Shown here one piece after another: positions 25,222-34,248 of a DNA stretch of 64,000 nt (positions are counted from its first letter, which is position 1; each line of letters begins with the position of its first letter). The notes under the pieces were generated by a model. That model worked only from the letters and a program-made list of their open reading frames with translations, ran no database searches and was not told where the DNA came from. A program made the translations under genes and the position numbers. This DNA comes from Flavobacterium sp. Root186 (lineage in GTDB: Bacteria > Bacteroidota > Bacteroidia > Flavobacteriales > Flavobacteriaceae), in contig NZ_LMHW01000010.1 of NCBI RefSeq assembly GCF_001428525.1, forward strand, positions 310,341 through 374,340. The letters are read 5' to 3'.

Positions 25222-27753
25222 TTAAAATGAAACCCTAAGACTCACGTTTGGAGTTCTTTGCAGTGAAAAAGTCTCGACTTCTTCTATAGAATTTGTTAGT
25301 GAACTTACTCTGTAATATTCGCTGATTTCATTTCTTCTGTTTAAAATATTTAAGATAGAGATCCCTAATTTGTATTGAATACCGTTGTCTGTTTCCCATT
25401 TATAAGTCGAAGAAAAGTTAACCTGCGAAAAAATATGCAGATTATCACTATTAGGTTTGTGATAAATCAAGGTAGGATTTGAAGGGTCAATTTGAGCATT
25501 ATCTGGAGAAGTTTTAGGTCTGCCCGAAGTCCACTTTGTACCCAAAGCAATTTTAAAATTGTTTTTCTCATAAATTCCCGCCCACGATGCCGTATGCATT
25601 ACCTCAAAATTGTTAGGAAAAATGGGGTATTCGTAATTCGAAAAATGATAATTATTATGATTATACGTATAACTTAACCAAGTTAAAAAGTGGTTCATCT
25701 TTTTTTGAATCAGCATTTCGGTTCCCCAAACTTCATAATCGCCCGTAGTTTTAACAAATTCTAACTGGTTCTGAAAACCCTGGCTGGAAGTTGTAATTCC
25801 TATTACTTTTTTATAAAAATTTTCTATATCAAAAAGCCAGTCGTTCTTTATATAAGATAAATTTAAAGAAAGCTGTCTACTTTTTTGAATAGGAATTGTG
25901 GAGTTATTAGAGATAATCCAGCGTCTTTTTTCAATACCGAAATAATCTTTTTGCAAATCAATAATCTGCTGTGAATTTTGACTTTTTAGTTCACCCAGCA
26001 ATTCTACATTTAAACTTTTACTGATGCCATAGCTAAACTGCCCGCGCGGTTCTATAATATATTTTTTAAACTTTTCGATATAATTAATTCGGGTTCCGGC
26101 CTTAAAATATATTCTGGAGATCGTATCGTTGTATTTTACTTCTGCAATTAAAGCATGAGTTCTCAAAACCTCTTTCACTTTACGATAGAAATCAGGATTC
26201 GTCACCTGCTCTAAATTCGTAACACCAATTTCGTTAAACTGATAGCCGTCGTTTATAGTAAATTTAGAATTAAGAATGTGATTGTTCTCTAAATTAACTC
26301 CGTTATTGTTCACCGTATTTTCCTGAATTACGATTTGACCTTCGCTTGTAGATTGATTGGCGCGAAGCTCGTAAGCAGAGTTATAAATGTTAATTTTAGT
26401 CGTATTAAAGCTGTTCCAGTTTCGTTTCCATGACAAATTCCCGCCATAATTTTGCTGACGTAAAATATTGTTCTCAGAACTGTTTATGTCATATACTTTT
26501 GCACTTTGAAAAACTTCCAGATTATCTTTAATCGTAATCAGATCTAAAACGATTTGGTCTTTAAGTCCTATTTTTTGAGCATATTTTAACGTAGCATCAT
26601 AAAAACCAAATTTCTTGTCACTGTGATAATCGACATTTTGTTTATCTGAAAAATCAGTGATTGTAGTGTTTTGAAATACTTTATTGAAATACTCTTTATA
26701 GGTTGGCGTTTCTACAAAATCAGTAATCGATTTACGTGCCGAAATTTCGATATAACTCTTTGGAGAAATATTATATTTCCCATAAATATCAGCATTAATC
26801 ATATTTAATCCTGCACTGAATGAGTTTTTCTCAGCCATTTCGGGAGTAGAAGAAATAGCCACAACGCTGGATACACTTTCTCCGTAAAAGGCAGAACTTC
26901 CGTTTTTATAAATAGAAATAGTATGCGCCAAATTAGGATTAAAAGCCGATATTAAACCAAAAAAATGCCCCGTTTGAAACATTCGTATACCATTCCACAA
27001 AAATAAATTTTGGTCGTGCGTACCACCGCGAACGTTGATGCTTGAAACACTTTCGTCAATACTGTTTACACCAGGAATTTGCTGCATCGTCTGCAAAGCA
27101 TCGGGTTCGATAAGTCCGGGCAGAATCCCAAACTTCTTGGGTTTAATTTCAAACGATCCGTCTTTGTTTTTTGAAATCCCCGAAGCCAGAATAGCGCTGG
27201 CTTTAATTTCCTGAAGCTGCGTGATTTCGGGGTCTAAAAATATTTGGAGACAATCTTTAGACTCGGCATTTGCAGCAGTAATTTTTTTAGTTGTAAATCC
27301 TATATGGCTGATTAAGAATATGTTTTTATCTTCTTTTTTAAATTCAAAATAACCGTTTGCATCCGTTGAAACCTGAGTTTTGTTAGACAGACTAATATTG
27401 GCGTTTTCAATTGGTTTTTTATCCATATTAGAAAAAACATAACCACAGATTAGTGGTTCCTGATTTTCTTTTTTATAAATATTAATGAATTTGTTGCCTA
27501 TGTTTTCAAAAGACAAATGGGTTTTTTGAGCCAGATATTCCAGTTTTTCTACTAAAGAAAGTGATTTTTTTGGCGGAACTAATTCCTGTCCGACAATATT
27601 GTCTTCGGTATAATTAAAACTAACCTGATGCTGTTGTTCAATTTCTAGGATGATTTTCTTAAAAGGCATAAGTTTCCCTTTGTCCTGAGCAAAAGCATTC
27701 AGGACAAAGAAAAATAGAAAAAACAAAAAATGAAATTGTTTGGGGAGCAACAT
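25222..27753 (-). CDS. TonB-dependent receptor with STN signalling domain (FecA-like)
   Basis: 843 residues. Signal peptide (cut after NAFAQ). An STN/secretin-like domain at about 25-95 (LEIEQQHQVSFNYTEDNI...LEYLAQKTHLSF) signals to the anti-sigma factor. A carboxypeptidase-regulatory-like beta-sandwich at about 98-175 follows, then a plug with PGVNSIDESVSSINVRGGTHDQNLFLWNGI, then the 22-stranded barrel. STN plus FecR and a sigma gene upstream in the same operon means binding of its ligand induces its own operon. The ligand is not shown. It starts one base after the anti-sigma gene stop, so translational coupling is likely. Confidence 0.93.
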   Translation of the reverse strand: MLLPKQFHFLFFLFFFVLNAFAQDKGKLMPFKKIILEIEQQHQVSFNYTEDNIVGQELVPPKKSLSLVEKLEYLAQKTHLSFENIGNKFINIYKKENQEPLICGYVFSNMDKKPIENANISLSNKTQVSTDANGYFEFKKEDKNIFLISHIGFTTKKITAANAESKDCLQIFLDPEITQLQEIKASAILASGISKNKDGSFEIKPKKFGILPGLIEPDALQTMQQIPGVNSIDESVSSINVRGGTHDQNLFLWNGIRMFQTGHFFGLISAFNPNLAHTISIYKNGSSAFYGESVSSVVAISSTPEMAEKNSFSAGLNMINADIYGKYNISPKSYIEISARKSITDFVETPTYKEYFNKVFQNTTITDFSDKQNVDYHSDKKFGFYDATLKYAQKIGLKDQIVLDLITIKDNLEVFQSAKVYDINSSENNILRQQNYGGNLSWKRNWNSFNTTKINIYNSAYELRANQSTSEGQIVIQENTVNNNGVNLENNHILNSKFTINDGYQFNEIGVTNLEQVTNPDFYRKVKEVLRTHALIAEVKYNDTISRIYFKAGTRINYIEKFKKYIIEPRGQFSYGISKSLNVELLGELKSQNSQQIIDLQKDYFGIEKRRWIISNNSTIPIQKSRQLSLNLSYIKNDWLFDIENFYKKVIGITTSSQGFQNQLEFVKTTGDYEVWGTEMLIQKKMNHFLTWLSYTYNHNNYHFSNYEYPIFPNNFEVMHTASWAGIYEKNNFKIALGTKWTSGRPKTSPDNAQIDPSNPTLIYHKPNSDNLHIFSQVNFSSTYKWETDNGIQYKLGISILNILNRRNEISEYYRVSSLTNSIEEVETFSLQRTPNVSLRVSF

Positions 27754-28653
27754 TTATTTTTCGTCAAAAATTATTTTATTTTTTGAGACTTGTTTAGCCT
27801 CTAAATGATAAGTTGTACTAATAATCTGCAAGGCTGTCTTTAAATCGTTAGCGGGCAATTTCCCTGTAAATAATGATGTTGTATCTTTTGTATTTAATTC
27901 GATTGTAATATTATATTGTCTTTCAACTTCGTCAAGAATGCTTCTGATATTTTCTTTGTAAAATCCTATTTGGTTCACGATCCATTCAGGCTGCGTTAAA
28001 CTTACAGCCATTTTAACCTGTTTTCCGTTTTTAAAACTAACGCTTTGTCCGTGAGTTAATAAAATTTGAGTATCGGCATAATTTACTTTTACTCGTCCTT
28101 CATAACAAACTACATCAAACCTGTTTTTTCTGGCTTTCACATTAAACTGAGTTCCTAAAACCGTTACTTTTCCTAAATTGGTCTGCACTTCAAATTTTCG
28201 GCCTTTGGCTACTCTAAAATAAGCTTCTCCCTTTAGTTCCAGATGTCTGTTGTTGTCCCAGTTCCATTTTTTATAATTTATTTCAGAACCGGAATTTAAT
28301 ACCACTTCAGAATTATCAGGTAATGAAAAAGTGGTCTTTTTTCCAAAATCAGCTGTTTCTGTCTGCGGTACTAAAACTTTCATTGCAAACGTGATTCCAA
28401 GAGCGATAACAAATATAGCCGCCACTCTAAAAGCCCATTTTTTGTATAGCGGAACTACTTTTGGAGCCATTTTTTTCTGGCTCAAAATGTTCGACAACAT
28501 AGCGTTTTCATCCAAATCACCTACCTCTAAATGAGCTGTATAATCTTTTATTTTTCGGTATTTTTCAAAATCGGGACTTGCCTCAAATTCAGCTAATTCA
28601 TCCGGAGATAAATCATCATTGAGCCATTTTGCTAATAAGCGATTTTTTTTCAT
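27754..28653 (-). CDS. FecR-family anti-sigma factor
   Basis: 299 residues. The N-terminal cytosolic part (1-70) binds the sigma factor, a single span at about 73-93 crosses the inner membrane, and the periplasmic FecR domain (TFSLPDNSEVVLNSGSEINYKKWNWDNNRHLELKGEAYFRV and LGTQFNVKA) is followed by a DUF4974 domain (NDLKTALQIISTTYHLEAK). It is second in the operon between sigma factor and receptor and relays receptor occupancy across the periplasm. Confidence 0.95.
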   Translation of the reverse strand: MKKNRLLAKWLNDDLSPDELAEFEASPDFEKYRKIKDYTAHLEVGDLDENAMLSNILSQKKMAPKVVPLYKKWAFRVAAIFVIALGITFAMKVLVPQTETADFGKKTTFSLPDNSEVVLNSGSEINYKKWNWDNNRHLELKGEAYFRVAKGRKFEVQTNLGKVTVLGTQFNVKARKNRFDVVCYEGRVKVNYADTQILLTHGQSVSFKNGKQVKMAVSLTQPEWIVNQIGFYKENIRSILDEVERQYNITIELNTKDTTSLFTGKLPANDLKTALQIISTTYHLEAKQVSKNKIIFDEK

Positions 28654-28702
28654 TGTACTGTACTATATAATTAAAACAATTAAAACTAAATTTACCCTAC
28701 TT

Positions 28703-29218
28703 TTATAAATCAATTTCTTTACGAAGGCTTAACAAAGCGAGATGAATGCGCTTTTCTACTGCCTTTACACTGATATCTAATTCTAAGGCAATTTCGCTGT
28801 ATTTTTTTCCGTCAATTCTATGCATTAAAAAAGCTTCACGCTGTTTTTCGTTTAAATTTTCTATGGCTTTCAAAAGTTTAGCCTGAAATTGTTTTTCCTC
28901 CAGAATATATTCGGGACTTTCATTTGTTTTGTCTAAACCTGTGAAGTTTTTTTTATATTTCAAAATTACTTTCTGATGTGCAATTTCGTTAAGACTGCTG
29001 TTGTTGGCAACCGTATAAACATATGATTTTGCTTTTTCTAACGGCACAGATGCACAGTTTTGCCAAAGTTTTACAAATGCTTCCTGCGCCACATCTTCTG
29101 CCTGATTGACATTGCCAAATTTGTAAAAAAGAAAATTCCGAAGTGCTTTTATATGACTCTTGAAAAAAGACGAAAAAATTATTTCATCGCAAGTATCTGA
29201 TTGGTTCTTAGTTGGCAT
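28703..29218 (-). CDS. ECF RNA polymerase sigma factor (FecI-type)
   Basis: 171 residues. Region 2 (AEDVAQEAFVKLWQN) binds core enzyme and the -10 element. Region 4 (LNEKQREAFLMHRIDGKKYSEIALELDISVKAVEKRIHLALLSLRKEI) reads the -35 element. It is the first gene of the sigma/anti-sigma/TonB-receptor unit. A TACTTTTG box on the minus strand at 29242-29249 fits the primary-sigma promoter. Activated by release from the FecR-like protein, it should transcribe the receptor gene and itself or other targets. Confidence 0.95.
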   Translation of the reverse strand: MPTKNQSDTCDEIIFSSFFKSHIKALRNFLFYKFGNVNQAEDVAQEAFVKLWQNCASVPLEKAKSYVYTVANNSSLNEIAHQKVILKYKKNFTGLDKTNESPEYILEEKQFQAKLLKAIENLNEKQREAFLMHRIDGKKYSEIALELDISVKAVEKRIHLALLSLRKEIDL

Positions 29219-29414
29219 TTATGTTTTCGATTGGTATGGTACAAAAGTATTTGTTTTTAGTATAAGTAGGGTAAAAGCAAAGCTGATTGTTTTATAGAAG
29301 AATAAAATGCTATTGGCTTTTGATAATTTAGTATTGAAAGAGGCCGAAGCCCCTTAATGTTAATTTATTAAAAACCAGTTTCCCTAAATTTATTACCTTT
29401 GTAAAAACATAAAT

Positions 29415-30440
29415 ATGCTTCCTTTTAAAAAATATTTATCAATAGCAGCAGTTTTCCTGCTTTTGTTATCTTGTCAAAACGAATCGCCTGATGATCAGGA
29501 TAATAATGCGCAAGGAACAATCACGAATGCTTCTCCTCTTACTTCTTACTTGCAAAGAGTTGCAATGGTTCAGACAGTGCAGGATAATGTAATCGACGGT
29601 TCTACTTATTGTACTATAAAACTTCCTTACACCGTTACTGTAAATAATACTCAAATTGCAGTTAATACTACTGCCGATTATCAAAAAGTAATAGATAATA
29701 TCAATGCAAGTAATAGTGATGATGATATTGTATCAATAGATTTTCCGGTAACGATGGTGTACTATAATTACATCGAAAAATTTATTCCTGATGAAGCTGA
29801 TTTTGATTCTTTAATCGATTATTGGAATCAATATCCTGATCTTCTATCTAAAATCAACGGACTCAATATCAATTATCCAATAACAATAAATATTTATAAC
29901 AGCGCTAATCAAATTGGAAGTTCTCAAACCATTATAAGCGATCAGGCCTTTTTTAATTTTATTAAAAATTTAAGTGCCAGTCAGTATATTTCATTAAAAT
30001 ACCCAATTTCGATAGTTGATTATCATGGTCAGACGAAAACTATTAATAATAATCTGGATTTCGAAAATGCTATAAAATATGCTATTGATTACTGCCCGGA
30101 AAACAATATTGTAACGCTAGATTTAAATGAAGTAATTACAAAAGGGGCTTGGGATATTCCGTATTATTTTGATGATTCTGAGAAAACTTCCTCTTACAGC
30201 GGTTATTCATTTGTATTTAATAATGATAATTCTGTAGTGGCAACAAAAGCGGGAGCTTCAGAAACGGGCCAATGGGAAAGCAGTGTACAAAATAATGTTA
30301 GGGAATTAAAACTGACTTTCAGTTCACCGTTACTTAGTAAATTAAATAACAGCTGGAAATTGTTTGAATTTAATAATTCGCAGATTAGATTACGTGATGT
30401 AAGCAGCAGTACCAATTATCTTTATTTTGAAAAGCTGTAA
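29415..30440 (+). CDS. Lipoprotein with four internal repeats and a lipocalin-like end
   Basis: 341 residues. Lipobox Cys at 20 (LLLSC). Residues 66-105, 106-150, 151-191 and 192-232 are four divergent copies of a unit of about 40 residues. Each opens with a beta strand of the form (I/L)-x-(L/F/Y)-P-(Y/V/I)-(T/S) and ends in an acidic, aromatic helix (DYQKVIDNIN, DFDSLIDYWN, FFNFIKNLS, DFENAIKYAID). A final domain of about 100 residues (from GAWDIPYYF) has the GxW...strand pattern of a lipocalin-like domain. Upstream is TACCTTTG at 29394-29401, a -7 box. Function unknown; I recognise similar Flavobacterium lipoproteins but no named family. Confidence 0.7.
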   Translation: MLPFKKYLSIAAVFLLLLSCQNESPDDQDNNAQGTITNASPLTSYLQRVAMVQTVQDNVIDGSTYCTIKLPYTVTVNNTQIAVNTTADYQKVIDNINASNSDDDIVSIDFPVTMVYYNYIEKFIPDEADFDSLIDYWNQYPDLLSKINGLNINYPITINIYNSANQIGSSQTIISDQAFFNFIKNLSASQYISLKYPISIVDYHGQTKTINNNLDFENAIKYAIDYCPENNIVTLDLNEVITKGAWDIPYYFDDSEKTSSYSGYSFVFNNDNSVVATKAGASETGQWESSVQNNVRELKLTFSSPLLSKLNNSWKLFEFNNSQIRLRDVSSSTNYLYFEKL

Positions 30441-30446
30441 AGAAAA

Positions 30447-30479
30447 TGGCCGCACAATTTGGTTTGAATCATGCGGCCA
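30447..30479 (-). terminator. Terminator of the CBM6 gene
   Basis: TGGCCGCA (30447-30454) pairs with TGCGGCCA (30472-30479). On the minus strand it is followed by a T-rich run, so it ends the operon whose last gene stops at 30508. Confidence 0.75.
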
Positions 30480-30507
30480 AATCAAGTTAACTAATCATAA
30501 ATCATTA

Positions 30508-31161
30508 TTAATTAGGCGTAAAGGTCAAATAATCTAAATTCATATTACCGTTTTCTGCGATATGTAAAGTGAGCAGTTGCTTTCCTTTTTCTAATTTAAT
30601 TGTACCAATATTTTCTGAACTGTTCCAATGATGCCATTGTCTCCAGGCAACAGGATCGTTATCATCGTGTGTAGAAACAATTTTCATGTTTCCGGTTGCA
30701 TCTTTTCCGTTTACAGCAATAGAAATTGCCCCGTCGCCGTTTGCCGTATACAAAACACCAATTTTATAAGTGCCTGATTTTTTAACCCCAACCGTATAAT
30801 TAATCCATTCCGTTGGCTGCGTCCAGCCCACATAAAGCTGTTTCATCTTTATGGGAACTTTGGTATAAGGCGTATCGTCTATACTGTCTGTTTTTGTATA
30901 CGAAATATCAACGCCTTCTTTTAATCTGAATTCATTTAACGGATTTCCGTTTATGGGATTCAGTTTTCCGCTTCCGTTGTTTATGTCATCCGTATCGTGG
31001 TATGCAGCGCCTTCGCCTCCCCAATCATAAAATTCGCATTCTATTTTTCCGGGAATTTGCTGCGATTTAAAAGGTTTTGGCTTTTCAGCCGATGATTGCG
31101 CAAAGGCTGAAATACCATTTAGTAATACGAAAGCATTCAGAAATAATAATACTTTTTTCAT
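30508..31161 (-). CDS. Secreted CBM6-like carbohydrate-binding protein
   Basis: 217 residues. Signal peptide (cut after ISAFAQ). The single domain is a CBM6-type jelly roll: IPGKIECEFYDWGGEGAAYHDTD, GWTQPTEWINYTVGVKKSGTYKIGVLYTA, and the ending LTLHIAENGNMNLDYLTFTP. The aromatic residues and the Glu/Tyr at the strand ends are the calcium and sugar contacts of that family. No catalytic domain is attached. It is the last gene of the operon with the GH30 enzyme (16-base gap) and probably helps it bind polysaccharide at the cell surface or periplasm. Confidence 0.85.
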   Translation of the reverse strand: MKKVLLFLNAFVLLNGISAFAQSSAEKPKPFKSQQIPGKIECEFYDWGGEGAAYHDTDDINNGSGKLNPINGNPLNEFRLKEGVDISYTKTDSIDDTPYTKVPIKMKQLYVGWTQPTEWINYTVGVKKSGTYKIGVLYTANGDGAISIAVNGKDATGNMKIVSTHDDNDPVAWRQWHHWNSSENIGTIKLEKGKQLLTLHIAENGNMNLDYLTFTPN

Positions 31162-31177
31162 AGTATTGATTTTAATA

Positions 31178-32641
31178 TTAACGTATTTCTAAAGTTGCAA
31201 TTGAATGTGCAAGACTTGTTATTTTTGAAGCTTTTCCTTTTATCCATAGAAAATATTCTACATCATTATCAGTTTGGTTCATGACCACAACTTCAAGATT
31301 ATTATCCTGATTTACAAAAGCAGTCGACAACAATTTATTGCTGCTCGAATTACAAGCCACACGTTTTGCACCCGGTTTAATGAATTTAGAAAAATGTCCT
31401 AAATAATAATATCCGTTGGTGTAAATCAGTTTTCCGGTTTTTAAATCAGCGTGAATAGGAGACATGCAGAAGTTTTGAACGTGATTTGGTCCGCCTCTTT
31501 CATCCAGCAAAATATTCCAGTCTGTCCAGGCAACCGTTCCAATATTGAAATCGTTAATCATCGACATTCCGTATTTTTCACCGTAACTCCATTCCGTTAA
31601 TAATTTTTGGTCAAAATCTGCAGCGCAGCCTTCCGTAAGAATGAGCGGTTTGTCTGGAAAAGCCTCTGCAACGCGGCGTTCGGCTTCAAAGTTCATTCCG
31701 TTTTTCATCCAGTCTTCATACCAGTGATATCCAACTCCCCAAACATATTTTGCTGCATCTTTATCTTCTAAAACGGTGCTTACACGCTGGTACATTAAAT
31801 CACGATTGTGATCCCACATAATCAGTTTCTTTTTAGATAATCCTGCTTTTTGCATCGTTGGCCCAAGAAAGTTTTTTATAAAATCACGTTCTTCTTCGGC
31901 AGTAAAAATGCACGATTCCCATTTTTGAACCGCCATTGGTTCGTTTTGAACGGTATAACCCCAAATCGGAATTCCTTCTTTTTCGTATTCATTAATAAAC
32001 TTCACAAAAAAGTTAGCCCAGCTTTGGTGGTATTCCGGTTTTAAAGCACCGCCCTGCAAAACATTATTATTGGTTTTCATCCACGCGGGCGGACTCCAAG
32101 GCGAAGCGTATAAAGTTAATTTTCCTCCAGCTTTTGCAATCGCTTCTTTAATTAACGGAATTTTGTATTTTCTGTCGTGGCTGATATCGAAAGTTTTTAA
32201 ATCTTTGTCACCTTCAGCAATGTAACTGTAAATATCACTTGAGAAATCACAGCTTTGCATATTAGTACGTGCCAGAGTATAACCAATTCCTTTGTCTTTA
32301 TCGTAATAAGCCGTCAGGATTTCTTCTTGTTTATCTTTTGGAAGCGCATAAAAAACTTCTGCAGAAGCGTCAGTAAGTGCGCCGCCAATTCCTAACAAAG
32401 TTTGATAGGTTTTAGAAGGATCAACAAAAACAGAAGTTTCTTTTTCTGTTGGCTGAGGTTTATCAAAAAACGATAAGGTTTCGGTTTTTGTTAGTTTATT
32501 ATCGGTGTTTTTTGCCGTTACAAAAACCGTTACACTTTTATAATCGGCTGCTTTAGTCTGCTTTTTCTGCGCCGTTAAACTTGTCGCCAGAAATCCCGAT
32601 AACATGATGGTCAGGCATGTGTTGATTTTATATGTTTTCAT
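31178..32641 (-). CDS. Glycoside hydrolase family 30 (beta-glucosidase/beta-1,6-glucanase-like)
   Basis: 487 residues. Signal peptide (about 1-24, LTAQ). The TIM barrel carries GIGGALTDASAEVFY (84-98), YASPWSPPAWMKTN (178-191), the acid/base in TVQNEP (Glu 234) and the nucleophile in LILTEGCA (Glu 337). It has a C-terminal beta domain. GH30 enzymes cleave beta-glucosides, beta-1,6-glucan or glucosylceramide. Neighbours are CBM6, an aldo/keto reductase and a GlcG-like protein in one minus-strand unit. A fungal or algal beta-1,6/1,3-glucan substrate is plausible but inferred. Confidence 0.92.
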   Translation of the reverse strand: MKTYKINTCLTIMLSGFLATSLTAQKKQTKAADYKSVTVFVTAKNTDNKLTKTETLSFFDKPQPTEKETSVFVDPSKTYQTLLGIGGALTDASAEVFYALPKDKQEEILTAYYDKDKGIGYTLARTNMQSCDFSSDIYSYIAEGDKDLKTFDISHDRKYKIPLIKEAIAKAGGKLTLYASPWSPPAWMKTNNNVLQGGALKPEYHQSWANFFVKFINEYEKEGIPIWGYTVQNEPMAVQKWESCIFTAEEERDFIKNFLGPTMQKAGLSKKKLIMWDHNRDLMYQRVSTVLEDKDAAKYVWGVGYHWYEDWMKNGMNFEAERRVAEAFPDKPLILTEGCAADFDQKLLTEWSYGEKYGMSMINDFNIGTVAWTDWNILLDERGGPNHVQNFCMSPIHADLKTGKLIYTNGYYYLGHFSKFIKPGAKRVACNSSSNKLLSTAFVNQDNNLEVVVMNQTDNDVEYFLWIKGKASKITSLAHSIATLEIR

Positions 32642-32668
32642 AATTATGGTTAAATAGTTAGTATCGTT

Positions 32669-33664
32669 TTAGGCTAGAATGCTATCAATTTTCTGAAGTT
32701 CATCAGCAGAAAAAGCAGTATTCTGAAGACAGCCAACAGAATCTAAAACCTGCTCTGGTTTGCTTGCGCCAATGATAACCGAACTGATACGTTTATCTTT
32801 TAAAACCCATGACAATGCCATTTGCGCCAGACTCTGACCGCGCTCTAATGCCATTTCATTTAGTTTGCGGACTTTTTCAATATTCTCCGGTGTAATTGCA
32901 TCTTCTTCAATTGCTCCGTTTCCGCGATGTGCGTTTGCTCTTGAATTTTCAGGAATTCCGTTTAAATATTTATTCGTAAGAAGTCCTTGCGCCAAAGGAG
33001 AAAAAGCAATACTGCCAACTCCGTTAGATTCCAGAACATCCAATAAGCCGTTTTCGATAGTACGCTCCAGCATAGAATATTTAGGCTGATGAATTAAGCA
33101 AGGCGTTCCTAATTCTTTCAAAATTGTAATTGCATTTTGAGTTTCTTCCGGGCTGTAGCTCGAAATACCCACATAAAGTGCTTTTCCCTGACGTACAATT
33201 AAGTCAAGTGCCGCCATAGTTTCTTCTAATGGCGTATTTGGATCTGGTCTGTGGTGATAAAAAATATCAACATAATCTAATCCGAGGCGGGAAAGACTCT
33301 GATCTAAACTCGCAACTAAATGTTTTTTAGATCCCCAATCACCGTAAGGGCCATCCCACATAGGCCATCCAGCTTTGGTAGAAATTACAAGTTCATCACG
33401 GAAAGGTTTGAAATCTTCTTTAAATAATTGACCAAAAGTCTGCTCTGCAGATCCCGCCGGCGGACCATAATTATTGGCCAAATCAAAATGACTTATACCG
33501 TTATCAAATGCAGTATGCAATATTTTACGGGCGTTTTCGATATTGTCAATCGCACCAAAGTTGTGCCACAACCCAAGAGAAAGGGCAGGCAGCATTAATC
33601 CGCTTTTACCGCTGCGGCGGTATTCCATTTTTTGATATCGGTTTGAATCAGGTAAATAGCTCAT
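32669..33664 (-). CDS. mgrA: L-glyceraldehyde 3-phosphate reductase-type aldo/keto reductase
   Basis: 331 residues, no signal peptide. The tetrad appears in HFDLANNYGPPAGSAEQTFGQ, STKAGWPMW and YHHRPDPNTPLEET. This set (GLWHNFG, PYGDWGSKKHL, LAQGLLTNKYL) is that of YghZ/MgrA-type reductases, which use NADPH on glyceraldehyde-3-phosphate-like aldehydes. It has a 28-base gap to the GH30 gene, same strand. The close relation to YghZ makes the name fairly sure; the physiological substrate remains inference. Confidence 0.88.
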   Translation of the reverse strand: MSYLPDSNRYQKMEYRRSGKSGLMLPALSLGLWHNFGAIDNIENARKILHTAFDNGISHFDLANNYGPPAGSAEQTFGQLFKEDFKPFRDELVISTKAGWPMWDGPYGDWGSKKHLVASLDQSLSRLGLDYVDIFYHHRPDPNTPLEETMAALDLIVRQGKALYVGISSYSPEETQNAITILKELGTPCLIHQPKYSMLERTIENGLLDVLESNGVGSIAFSPLAQGLLTNKYLNGIPENSRANAHRGNGAIEEDAITPENIEKVRKLNEMALERGQSLAQMALSWVLKDKRISSVIIGASKPEQVLDSVGCLQNTAFSADELQKIDSILA

Positions 33665-33681
33665 ATTTTTATGCTGAATTT

Positions 33682-34122
33682 TTATATTTTTTTAAATGCT
33701 TTTATTACAATTTCTAAATCGCTAACACCTCTAAAGCCGCTAAACCCAACAGAAAGTTTTGTTCCGTCAGACAAAGTTAAAGGTTGTCCGCCCTGCCAGC
33801 CAATAAGGTCTGGGGCTTCAATTCCGTTTGCGTTTTCGTCTACAATATTATTAAAAACCAATTTTTCATAATCTCCCGTTTTTACTCCGGTAAGCCAAAC
33901 CTGACTTGCTTTTGTCCACGCAATTTTATACGATTGTCTTTTTCTCGCTTTATCATTTCCGTACATGCGTCCATAAACCGTCCCTTCTTCGTCAATAATA
34001 CATACGGCTACATTTCCGTTTGAAATTACTTTGTCTTCCTGAACGTCCATGTAGCTGGGGATCAGATCTTCAATAGCCAATAAAGCTAAAGCAATTCTTA
34101 AGTGTAGAATTTGATCATTCAT
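33682..34122 (-). CDS. GlcG/HbpS-like (heme-degrading-type) protein
   Basis: 146 residues. The layout is that of the GlcG/HbpS fold: a helical start (LRIALALLAIEDLI), the beta-strand VAVCIIDEEGTVYGRMYGNDKARKRQSYKIAWTKASQVWLTGVKTGDYEKLVF and a C-terminal VGFSGFRGVSDLEIV. It is cytosolic, the first gene of the GH30/CBM6 unit, 17 bases ahead of the aldo/keto reductase. HbpS-like proteins bind heme or small ligands, but many relatives are of unknown role. A divergent Crp-like regulator stands 126 bases upstream. Confidence 0.75.
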   Translation of the reverse strand: MNDQILHLRIALALLAIEDLIPSYMDVQEDKVISNGNVAVCIIDEEGTVYGRMYGNDKARKRQSYKIAWTKASQVWLTGVKTGDYEKLVFNNIVDENANGIEAPDLIGWQGGQPLTLSDGTKLSVGFSGFRGVSDLEIVIKAFKKI

Positions 34123-34221
34123 TATTTTGATTTATAAAATGTTAGGGTTTCAAAGATCAAATAATTTGTTTCCTCATTTCTTAAACTAGATCAAGAAATA
34201 TTAATAAATAAATCATCTTAT

Positions 34222-34238
34222 ATTTACATCTTGTAAAT
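34222..34238 (+). promoter_or_regulatory. Palindrome upstream of the Crp-like gene
   Basis: ATTTACATCTTGTAAAT has perfect seven-base arms around TCT and ends 10 bases before the ATG at 34249. It is a candidate binding site for the encoded regulator itself or for an activator of the divergent operon. Confidence 0.45.
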
Positions 34239-34248
34239 CAGTAAAACA

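Noticed and set aside
28640..28680. GTACTGTACTATATAATT before the anti-sigma gene as another copy of the PUL element
   Set aside because: It shares only TACTATA; the TTGTAG start and the spacing to a -7 box are absent.
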